Source: Actinomycetota bacterium (GTDB taxonomy: Bacteria > Actinomycetota > Acidimicrobiia > Acidimicrobiales > CADCTF01). Taken from it: a stretch of DNA of 7,456 nt. Below the pieces are notes generated by a model that was not told where the DNA came from, did not search any database, and was given only the letters and a program-made list of their open reading frames with translations. Positions 1 to 4,951 of this stretch are shown here, piece by piece (position 1 is the stretch's first letter; each line of letters begins with the position of its first letter). The position numbers and the translations under genes were made by a program. The stretch is taken from assembly GCA_019348305.1 (NCBI GenBank), contig JAHWJQ010000098.1, forward strand, positions 1 through 7,456, written 5' to 3'.

Positions 1-386
1 AGCACCGACACTCCGGCGGTGGCCGCCACCATCACGTAGATGGACTGCACCACGTCGTTCTTGGCCTCCAACTCGTCGGCCATCGCCCGCAGCTGGTCGG
101 CCACCTCTCGCATGCCGGCCGCACCGTTGGCGATCTCGGGAGCCATGGCGTCCCAGTGGGATGAGAAGGCGTCGGCTGCCCGGCCGGTCCAGCCCGACTC
201 ATCGACGAGCACGGCCGCGCCCAGGCGGGAGCGAAGCTGGTCGAGGTGGTCGGCCACCTCGTCCCACGCGTCGGCTGCGGCCCGCAACTCGCCCGGCTCA
301 CCGAAGGGGTCCCACAGGTCGAACGACGTCGTGATGGGCGGTGGTGGGGGCGGCGGCGGCGGTTCGGCTTCGTCGTGCGAGGCCAT
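1..386 (-). CDS. WXG-type type VII secretion-like protein, N-terminal part (cut by window edge)
   Basis: Only the first 128 residues are visible; the gene continues past the left edge. It opens with an acidic stretch and nine consecutive prolines (residues 9-17). A predicted helical hairpin follows (about 31-110), with a W-T-G turn at residues 66-68 preceding an A-A-D-A-F segment, the pattern of the WXG100/ESX-like fold. From about residue 112 the sequence turns hydrophobic, as if a membrane or hydrophobic linker begins. In actinobacteria this order (WXG domain, hydrophobic segment, variable C-terminus) is common in secreted polymorphic toxins, but the effector domain is not visible here, so that role is inference. 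The ATG overlaps the upstream stop by one base (TGATG). No Shine-Dalgarno is seen, suggesting translational coupling. It could instead be a non-toxic structural ESX-like protein. Confidence 0.75.
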   Translation of the reverse strand, partial: MASHDEAEPPPPPPPPPITTSFDLWDPFGEPGELRAAADAWDEVADHLDQLRSRLGAAVLVDESGWTGRAADAFSSHWDAMAPEIANGAAGMREVADQLRAMADELEAKNDVVQSIYVMVAATAGVSV

Positions 387-916
387 CAGCGCTCGTACCG
401 TGTGATGCTGTCGTAGTCGCCGAAGCTCGGTACCGGCTCATACAGCGGGGTGAAGTCGCCGATCTCCTGTTTCCAACTGTGCTGCTCGCCGGTGGTGAAG
501 TTCGTCTTGGTGACGACGACGAGGCCGTCGGTGGAGAAGCGGTGCTGCTCGGACTCGACGGCCAGGTCGTCGGGGCCGAAGCTCCTGAGGACCATCTCGG
601 CGAGGAACAGCCGTGCGTCACCGTCGGATTTGAAGCCGTAGGTCGTTGACCGCTGCCGGTTGTCGTCGAGGAACGACACGATCACGGCGGGCACGTACAG
701 GGCCACCTCAACGACGGCGTCCCTGCGGCCGGGGACATCGTGCACGAAGACTACGTAGGGCTTCGACTCGTCGTGCAGACGCCGCGCCGCGGCCTCGCTC
801 ATCGGCTTCACCGGCTGGCGGAGCAGGTCGTTCCAGTTCTTGCAGTAGATGACGGAGACACTCGGCGGGCCGGCGCCCGCCGGAGCAGTCGCTACTGCTT
901 CGTCGCGTCGGCCCAC
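386..916 (-). CDS. Uncharacterised 176-aa protein in a type VII-like gene cassette
   Basis: I do not recognise the family. Codon use (strong G/C in third positions) from about residue 18 onward supports real coding. No signal peptide or membrane helix is evident. After a disordered Ala/Pro/Gly-rich start (1-18), the protein looks mixed alpha/beta: a short strand with a lone cysteine (22-25), a charged helix (40-52), strands at about 53-60, 66-82 and 131-140, and a helix at about 98-112, ending in an aromatic, acidic tail. The GTG at 916 is chosen because it lies 7 bp after the stop of the EspC-like gene. Longer readings upstream run through that gene in another frame. No Shine-Dalgarno is visible; ATG at 802 is a weaker alternative. 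Its place between two WXG-like genes suggests a chaperone, targeting partner or immunity protein, which is inference only. Confidence 0.7.
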   Translation of the reverse strand: MGRRDEAVATAPAGAGPPSVSVIYCKNWNDLLRQPVKPMSEAAARRLHDESKPYVVFVHDVPGRRDAVVEVALYVPAVIVSFLDDNRQRSTTYGFKSDGDARLFLAEMVLRSFGPDDLAVESEQHRFSTDGLVVVTKTNFTTGEQHSWKQEIGDFTPLYEPVPSFGDYDSITRYER

Positions 917-923
917 CGGATCG

Positions 924-1226
924 CTAGCCGGAGTAGGTGGAGCCCGATTCGGCGCCGCCGTAGTTCGCCTCGGCGGCTCGAAGCCGTTCGGCATCGTGGT
1001 CGAGGGCGCGTCGAAGATCGTGCAGACCCTGGAGCGCCTGGTGGGCGGTGTCGAGGTACTCCTGGAGCATCTCGTGGGAGACGCCCCACGGACCAAAGGC
1101 GTCGTGCACCGAGTACGCAGCGCCCTGGAATCGAGCCAGTAGGGGCCCCAGGCGGTCGGCCTCTTCGGTGAATCGCCGAGCGACGCCGGCGATGGCCCCT
1201 GGCTCGACTCGGAGCTGCTCGGGCAT
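924..1226 (-). CDS. EspC/WXG100-like small type VII secretion substrate or partner
   Basis: This 100-aa, probably all-helical protein has the size and shape of the WXG100/EspC (DUF2580-like) families exported by ESX/type VII systems. The first helix begins with the V-E-P-G-A-I start typical of EspC-like proteins (7-34). A central turn contains F-G-P-W-G (44-48), a W-x-G-like feature. The second helix runs about 50-88. Near the C-terminus Y89-G-G-A-E93 matches the Y-x-x-x-D/E export signal known for type VII substrates. The ATG is fixed by a perfect Shine-Dalgarno six bases upstream. It is the first of three closely chained genes and follows rpiB by 26 bp. No ESX ATPase or membrane component lies in the window, so export is inferred from the motif. 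The precise family could be EspC-like or another WXG100 branch. Confidence 0.82.
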   Translation of the reverse strand: MPEQLRVEPGAIAGVARRFTEEADRLGPLLARFQGAAYSVHDAFGPWGVSHEMLQEYLDTAHQALQGLHDLRRALDHDAERLRAAEANYGGAESGSTYSG

Positions 1227-1230
1227 CTCC

Positions 1231-1239
1231 CACCTCCTT
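1231..1239 (-). promoter_or_regulatory. Strong ribosome binding site of the EspC-like gene
   Basis: On the minus strand the bases read AAGGAGGTG, a full match to the anti-Shine-Dalgarno, six bases between GGAGG and the ATG at 1226. It fixes that start. The two genes downstream have no comparable site and appear to depend on coupling. Confidence 0.8.
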
Positions 1240-1252
1240 GGCTGTCGAGATG

Positions 1253-1717
1253 CTACTGAGCCCGCGCCCGCCCGGCCTCTTGGTCCTCGATGACCCGCAG
1301 CTGGTCGATGCGGGTCACGTGGCGATCGCCCTCGAACGGGGTGTCGAGGAACACCGTGACAATCTCCTTGGCCATGGCCGCGGCGACCACGCGGCCCCCC
1401 ATCGACAAGACGTTGGCGTCGTTGTGGGACCTCGCCATCCGGGCCAGCCAGACGTCATGGCAGAGGGCGGCGCGGACGCCCCGGACCTTGTTGGCGGCGA
1501 TCTGCTCGCCCTGGCCGCTGCCGCCGAGCACGATGGCGCGTTCCGCCTCGCCCCGCACCACTGCTCGCCCGGCGGCCGCGCACAGCGGGGGATAGTCGAC
1601 CGACTCCTCCGAATGGGTGCCGAGGTCGAGTACCTCGTGCCCCTGCTCCTCGAGCCAGGGCACCAGGGCGGTCTTGAGGGCGAAGCCGGCATGGTCTGAG
1701 GCAATGGCGATGTGCAC
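1253..1717 (-). CDS. rpiB: Ribose-5-phosphate isomerase B (RpiB)
   Basis: It interconverts ribulose 5-phosphate and ribose 5-phosphate in the cytoplasmic non-oxidative pentose phosphate pathway. The 154-aa length is typical of the RpiB/LacAB family. Visible motifs are the N-terminal strand with D8-H9-A10-G11, the phosphate-binding loop G65-G-S-G-Q-G-E71 followed by Q-I-A-A-N-K, S97-H-N-D-A-N102, and the M-G-G-R109 segment. Glu71 sits where the Mycobacterium tuberculosis enzyme has its catalytic glutamate; E. coli-type enzymes use a cysteine nearby, so this is the glutamate-type (actinobacterial) form. The GTG at 1717 is chosen because it sits just before the conserved first strand. A longer reading from 1822 would overlap the divergent ferredoxin gene and adds non-family sequence. 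No Shine-Dalgarno lies close to the GTG. The three type VII-like genes follow on the same strand. Confidence 0.95.
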   Translation of the reverse strand: MHIAIASDHAGFALKTALVPWLEEQGHEVLDLGTHSEESVDYPPLCAAAGRAVVRGEAERAIVLGGSGQGEQIAANKVRGVRAALCHDVWLARMARSHNDANVLSMGGRVVAAAMAKEIVTVFLDTPFEGDRHVTRIDQLRVIEDQEAGRARAQ

Positions 1718-1761
1718 GCCGCAGTTTGGCCGACCTGGGCTCCTTGGGCGACGATTGATGG

Positions 1762-1998
1762 GTGAGGGTGTGGATCGACCAGGATCTGTGCACCGGTGAC
1801 GGGCTCTGCACGGACCATGCACCGGAGGTGTTCACCCTGCTCGAGGACGGAATTGCCTACGTGGTGGAGGCGGGCCTCGTGCTCAATGACCCGGGGGGGT
1901 CCGGGAGCCTGGCGCTGGTGCCGCCCGGCAAGCTGCAAGCCGTCGTCCACGCCGCCCTCGACTGTCCCGGAGAGTGCATCTTCCTGGAAGCGGAGTAG
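1762..1998 (+). CDS. Small [3Fe-4S]-type ferredoxin
   Basis: A 78-aa soluble electron carrier of the single-cluster ferredoxin family that commonly feeds electrons to cytochrome P450s and other oxygenases in actinobacteria. The cysteine pattern is C10-T-G-D-G-L-C16 and later C68-P-G-E-C72. Position 13, where a fourth cluster ligand would sit in [4Fe-4S] forms, is Asp, so a [3Fe-4S] cluster (or one with Asp as ligand) is expected from family knowledge. C10, C16 and C68 are the likely ligands; C72 is common in this family but is not a ligand. The GTG start gives the usual M-R-V-x-I-D opening; GTG at 1768 is a less likely alternative. It diverges from rpiB across only 44 bp. No P450, oxygenase or ferredoxin reductase is adjacent, so its partner is unknown. 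No clear Shine-Dalgarno is present. Confidence 0.92.
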   Translation: MRVWIDQDLCTGDGLCTDHAPEVFTLLEDGIAYVVEAGLVLNDPGGSGSLALVPPGKLQAVVHAALDCPGECIFLEAE

Positions 1999-2037
1999 CG
2001 GCCCGACCGGCCCGGTCAGCGGGGAGAGCACTGGCCG

Positions 2038-2064
2038 CAAAGTTGACCAACCCGATCAACTTTG
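2038..2064. promoter_or_regulatory. Perfect 9-bp inverted repeat, candidate operator of the ABC importer
   Basis: The arms CAAAGTTGA (2038-2046) and TCAACTTTG (2056-2064) are exact reverse complements with a 9-base spacer. They lie in the only AT-richer stretch of the area, directly before the substrate-binding protein gene. A further GTCAAC (2064-2069) complements GTTGAC in the left arm. Position and symmetry suggest a dimeric repressor site, possibly sulfur- or nitrogen-responsive given the importer, but no regulator gene is present. A stem-loop terminator for the ferredoxin gene is the alternative; the lack of a U-tract argues against it. Confidence 0.5.
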
Positions 2065-2071
2065 TCAACAT
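2043..2071 (+). promoter_or_regulatory. Possible sigma70-like promoter overlapping the inverted repeat
   Basis: TTGACC (2043-2048) is a good -35 candidate inside the left arm of the inverted repeat. Seventeen bases later CAACAT (2066-2071) is a weak -10 match. Transcription would begin near 2078-2080, at or just before the GTG at 2080, giving a leaderless mRNA. This is inference from spacing; the -10 match is poor. Confidence 0.25.
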
Positions 2072-2079
2072 TGGCTCCC

Positions 2080-3192
2080 GTGCCCGCCCCTTGCCGCCGT
2101 GCCGCACAGGTCGCGCTGGCCGTGGTCCTGACCGTGGTGGGCGGCGCCTGCGGAGCCGGGGCGGGCGGAACGCCGGTTGCCGGGGCCGACAAACCGGTCG
2201 AGGTGCGCCTCGGCTACTTCCCCAACCTCACCCACGGCACCGCCCTCGTCGGCCTCGAAGAGGGCTTGTTCGCAGCCGCGCTGGGCCCCGACCGGCTCCG
2301 ACCCGAGTCAATCAATGCGGGACCGGCGGCGGTCGAGGCCCTCTTCGCGGGCGCCATCGACGCCGCCTACATGGGCCCGACGCCCACGATCAACGCCTTC
2401 GTCAAGAGCCGGGGTGAGGCGGTGCGGGTCATCGCCGGCGCCACCTCGGGGGGCGCTGCGCTGGTGGTGCGGCCGGAGCTGACAACGCCGCGGTCCCTCA
2501 AGGGCAAGGAGCTCGCTACCCCGCAGTTGGGCGGCACCCAAGACGTTGCCCTGCGCTACTGGCTCCGACAGCAGGGCCTGTCCAGTGACCGGGAGGGTGG
2601 CGGGGACGTGTCTGTCCTGCCTCAGGAGAATGCCCAGACGTTGGAGACGTTCCGGGCCGGCGGCATCGACGGGGCCTGGCTGCCCGAGCCATGGGCGACG
2701 CGGCTGGTCGTCGAAGCCGGCGCCGCCGTCTTGGTTGACGAAGCGACCCTGTGGCCGCAAGGCCGCTTCGTCACCACGCAGCTGGTCGTGCGCGCCCAGT
2801 TCCTGCGTAAGCATCCAGCGACGGTGCGCCGGTTGCTCGAGGGCCACGTCAGGACCAACGCCTTCATCGCCGAGCATCCCGACCGGGCCCGCCAGGCCGC
2901 CAACGAGGGCATCGAGCGGGTGACGGGTAGGAAGCTGCCCGACGCCGTCATCGCTCGTGCCTGGGAGAACCTCAGCTTCATGGACGACCCGATCCCCGCC
3001 TCCTTGCGGGCCGCAGCCGATCACGCCCACGACGTGGGGCTGCAGGACGAGGCCGACCTGCGGGGCATCTACGACCTGGGCCTGCTCAACGAGGTGCGAG
3101 CGGCGGCCGGCCTGCCCGCCGTGGGCCCGAGCGGCCCTCTGAGCGGGGTGGCGGGCCCGAGCGGCCCTCTGAGCGGGGTGGCGGGCCTGTGA
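2080..3192 (+). CDS. ABC importer substrate-binding lipoprotein, SsuA/TauA/NrtA-like
   Basis: Captures a small anionic ligand outside the membrane and delivers it to the permease. Family features are L-G-Y-F-P-N-L-T-H-G (44-53), G-P-T-P-T-I-N (99-105), L-G-G-T-Q-D (150-155) and W-L-P-E-P-W-A (200-206), as in aliphatic sulfonate/taurine/nitrate binding proteins. The substrate is not determined; sulfonate-like is the usual annotation. The start is a short Arg-containing n-region, a hydrophobic core (11-20) and G-G-A-C24, a plausible but imperfect lipobox (Gly at -3). GTG 2080 (370 aa) is preferred because it gives a compact signal peptide and clears the inverted repeat; TTG 2062 (376 aa) is the alternative, and neither has a Shine-Dalgarno. 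The C-terminus ends in two copies of a 10-residue Gly/Pro/Ser unit from a 30-bp DNA duplication. The stop overlaps the ATPase start by 4 bp. Confidence 0.9.
   Translation: MPAPCRRAAQVALAVVLTVVGGACGAGAGGTPVAGADKPVEVRLGYFPNLTHGTALVGLEEGLFAAALGPDRLRPESINAGPAAVEALFAGAIDAAYMGPTPTINAFVKSRGEAVRVIAGATSGGAALVVRPELTTPRSLKGKELATPQLGGTQDVALRYWLRQQGLSSDREGGGDVSVLPQENAQTLETFRAGGIDGAWLPEPWATRLVVEAGAAVLVDEATLWPQGRFVTTQLVVRAQFLRKHPATVRRLLEGHVRTNAFIAEHPDRARQAANEGIERVTGRKLPDAVIARAWENLSFMDDPIPASLRAAADHAHDVGLQDEADLRGIYDLGLLNEVRAAAGLPAVGPSGPLSGVAGPSGPLSGVAGL
3123..3187 (+). repeat. Exact 30-bp tandem repeat, 2.2 copies, at the 3' end of the binding-protein gene
   Basis: Units 3123-3152 and 3153-3182 are identical and the first five bases recur at 3183-3187. 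Because 30 is a multiple of three, the protein gains a second in-frame G-P-S-G-P-L-S-G-V-A. Each unit is flanked by GGCCCG and CGGGCC arms and holds a G-rich GGGGTGG. The last such stretch lies just upstream of the ATPase start at 3189 and could act as its ribosome binding site. Confidence 0.9.
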
Positions 3193-3956
3193 CGGCCGTG
3201 GCCCAGCCTTTGCTCGACGTTCACCCGGCGGTGCGGCTCTCGGGGGTGGCCAAGCGCTACGGCAACGCCACCACGGCCCTCGACGAGGTGAGCCTGGAGG
3301 TGGGCAAGGGGGAGTTCCTCTGCATCGTGGGGGCGTCCGGCTGCGGCAAGAGCACGCTGTTGAACCTCATCGCCGGCCTCGACCGCCCCACGGCGGGGCA
3401 GGTGGAAGTGACCGGGGGTCGCGCCACTCTGCTCTTCCAGGAGGCGGCGCTGTTCCCGTGGTTGACGGCGTCGCTCAACGTCGAGCTGGCGCTGCGCCTG
3501 AGGGGTGTCGGCCGCCAGGAACGCCGGGAGCGGGCAGCGGAGTTGCTCGAGCGGGTGCACCTCGCGGGGATGGGCGAGCGCCGGCCCCACGAGCTGTCGG
3601 GCGGGATGCGCCAGCGGGTGGCGCTGGCGCGGGCGTTGGCCCAGGAGCCGGACATTCTCTTGATGGACGAGCCCTTCGGCGCTCTCGACGCGATGACCCG
3701 CGACCTCCTCCACGACGAGCTGGAACGGATCTGGGAGGCCAGCGGCCTCACCGTCGTCTTCGTCACCCACAACGTGCGGGAAGCCGCCCGGCTGGGAGAC
3801 CGCATCGTGTTGTTGACCAGCAGGCCGGGCCGGGTTGCCCAGACCTTCGACGTCGACATCGCCCGTCCCCGCCGGATCGAGTCGCCAGAGGTGGCGTCTC
3901 TCGCCGCCAAGGTCACCGCCGCGTTGCGAGCGGAGGTGCGCCGCCATGGCCGCTGA
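3189..3956 (+). CDS. ABC importer ATPase, SsuB/TauB/NrtD-like
   Basis: Cytoplasmic ATP-hydrolysing subunit of the importer, 255 aa, normal for the family. All core motifs are intact: Walker A G48-A-S-G-C-G-K54-S-T, Q-loop Q84 in L-F-Q-E-A-A-L-F-P-W, ABC signature L136-S-G-G with M-R-Q-R following, Walker B I-L-L-M-D160-E161-P, D-loop G-A-L-D167, and the switch histidine H194 in F-V-T-H-N. The pairing of F-Q with L-F-P-W and the F-V-T-H-N-V-R-E-A segment are typical of sulfonate/nitrate/taurine importers; the exact substrate cannot be read from the ATPase. The GTG start overlaps the preceding stop (GTGA), so translation is probably coupled, and the end overlaps the permease gene by 11 bp. The first 14 residues before the nucleotide-binding fold are variable. 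Confidence 0.95.
   Translation: MTAVAQPLLDVHPAVRLSGVAKRYGNATTALDEVSLEVGKGEFLCIVGASGCGKSTLLNLIAGLDRPTAGQVEVTGGRATLLFQEAALFPWLTASLNVELALRLRGVGRQERRERAAELLERVHLAGMGERRPHELSGGMRQRVALARALAQEPDILLMDEPFGALDAMTRDLLHDELERIWEASGLTVVFVTHNVREAARLGDRIVLLTSRPGRVAQTFDVDIARPRRIESPEVASLAAKVTAALRAEVRRHGR
3932..3936 (+). promoter_or_regulatory. Ribosome binding site deciding the permease start
   Basis: GGAGG lies nine bases before the ATG at 3946, inside the end of the ATPase gene. It supports this start over the longer in-frame reading from 3835, which would merely overlap the ATPase, and over later starts nearer the first membrane helix. Confidence 0.6.
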
Positions 3957-4947
3957 GTCGCCAGGACTGACGCCCGGGGCACGTTCTGGGGATGTCCGCG
4001 CGCCTGAGGGGTGCGAAGAGATCCCCAGAACCCCCAGGACGGGACTCGCCAGCGACCCCCTGGCTTCGGAGTTGGCGGGGCTGCACGCTCTCGAGCTCGC
4101 TGATGCCCCCCGGGGCGGGGGTCGGGCCCGAGCGGGCTCGGGGGGCGGGGACGGCCCAGGTCGGGGGCGCCGGCTGGCGGCGACGCTGGGGCCCAAGGCG
4201 GTCGCGGTGGCGCTGGCCCTCGGGGTCTGGCAGTTGGTGGTCTGGTCGGGGTGGCGCCCCGACTACCTGCTCCCCGGACCGGCAGCCGTGTTGTCGGAGC
4301 TGGCCGACCAGGCTCGCACGGCCAAGTTCTGGGTGGCGTTGGCGGTGACACTGCGCCGGGCCATCACCGGCTACGCCCTGGCGGTGCTGGTGGGTCTGGC
4401 CCTGGGAGCGGCAGTGGCCCGCATCCGGCCACTGCGCCGGGCGGTGGGCTCGATGATCACGGGCCTGCAGACCATGCCGTCCATTGCCTGGTTCCCTCTC
4501 GCCATCTTGTTGTTCCAAAGGTCGGAGGCCGCCATCCTCGCCGTAGTGGTGCTGGGGGCGGCGCCTTCGGTGGCGAGCGGGCTGATCTCGGGTATCGACC
4601 AGGTCCCACCGCTGCTGCTGCGGGCCGGGCGGATGCTGGGTGCCAGGGGGATGACGCTGTTCCGCCACGTGGTGTTGCCCGCCGCCCTGCCGTCGTGCCT
4701 GGCCGGGCTCAAGCAAGGCTGGGCCTTCGCCTGGCGCAGCCTGATGGCCGGAGAGCTGCTGGTGATCCTCGCCAACCGCCCCTCCATCGGCGCCAGCCTC
4801 CAGTTCGCCCGCGAAGATTCCGACGCTCCCCAGCTGCTGGCGCTGATGCTGGTGGTTCTGGTGGTGGGGATCATGGCCGATGCCGTGTTCACCGCGGCCG
4901 ACCAGAGCCTCCGCCGGCGCCGGGGCCTCGTCGACCAAGCCGCCTGA
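3946..4947 (+). CDS. ABC importer permease, SsuC/TauC/NrtB-like, with long N-terminal extension
   Basis: Membrane subunit forming the translocation path, 333 aa. Predicted helices lie at about 83-100, 134-158, 166-190, 195-215, 240-275 and 297-318. The cytoplasmic coupling loop (EAA-like motif), which docks on the ATPase, is at about 225-250: A-G-R-M-L-G-A-R-G followed by F-R-H-V-V-L-P-A-A-L-P. The family is usually about 250-280 aa and begins just before the first helix. Here some 78 extra residues precede it, polar and Gly/Arg/Pro-rich (56-76), with no recognisable domain. The extension is encoded by DNA with an 11-bp inverted repeat and a G-rich tract, so it may derive from an inserted element. 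The ATG has a GGAGG nine bases upstream and overlaps the ATPase gene by 11 bp. No good later start was found. Confidence 0.92.
   Translation: MAAESPGLTPGARSGDVRAPEGCEEIPRTPRTGLASDPLASELAGLHALELADAPRGGGRARAGSGGGDGPGRGRRLAATLGPKAVAVALALGVWQLVVWSGWRPDYLLPGPAAVLSELADQARTAKFWVALAVTLRRAITGYALAVLVGLALGAAVARIRPLRRAVGSMITGLQTMPSIAWFPLAILLFQRSEAAILAVVVLGAAPSVASGLISGIDQVPPLLLRAGRMLGARGMTLFRHVVLPAALPSCLAGLKQGWAFAWRSLMAGELLVILANRPSIGASLQFAREDSDAPQLLALMLVVLVVGIMADAVFTAADQSLRRRRGLVDQAA
3983..4031. repeat. Palindromic hairpin element inside the permease N-terminal extension
   Basis: GTTCTGGGGAT (3983-3993) and ATCCCCAGAAC (4021-4031) are perfect 11-bp complements. Inside, CGCGC (3997-4001) can pair with GTGCG (4011-4015) with one G-U pair, and CC/GG can close a TGAG loop (4005-4008). 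It encodes permease residues 13-29. It resembles a REP-like or protein-coding palindromic element, but only one copy lies in this window. Confidence 0.6.
4112..4167 (+). other. G-rich tract with quadruplex potential in the permease gene
   Basis: Seven runs of three or more G (4112-4115, 4117-4121, 4124-4126, 4134-4136, 4140-4145, 4147-4150, 4163-4167) fall within 56 bases on the coding strand. All loops up to 4150 are seven bases or shorter. It encodes the Gly/Arg-rich linker just before the first membrane helix. Quadruplex formation is inferred from the pattern, not shown. Confidence 0.5.
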
Positions 4948-4951
4948 GCCC

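Noticed and set aside
917..1096. Upstream extension of the 176-aa gene to an ATG at 1096
   Set aside because: The extra residues are an out-of-frame reading of the well-supported EspC-like gene and look like low-complexity Arg/Pro/Thr shadow sequence.
1238..1699. Plus-strand 153-aa open frame opposite rpiB
   Set aside because: A mirror frame of a highly conserved gene in high-GC DNA; no family features of its own.
1718..1822. Longer rpiB start at ATG 1822
   Set aside because: It would run antisense through the start of the ferredoxin gene and adds residues absent from the RpiB family, whose conserved first strand begins right after GTG 1717.
2005..2017. GACCG/CGGTC stem after the ferredoxin stop as a terminator
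   Set aside because: Only five base pairs, a three-base loop and no following T-run; frequent by chance at this GC content.
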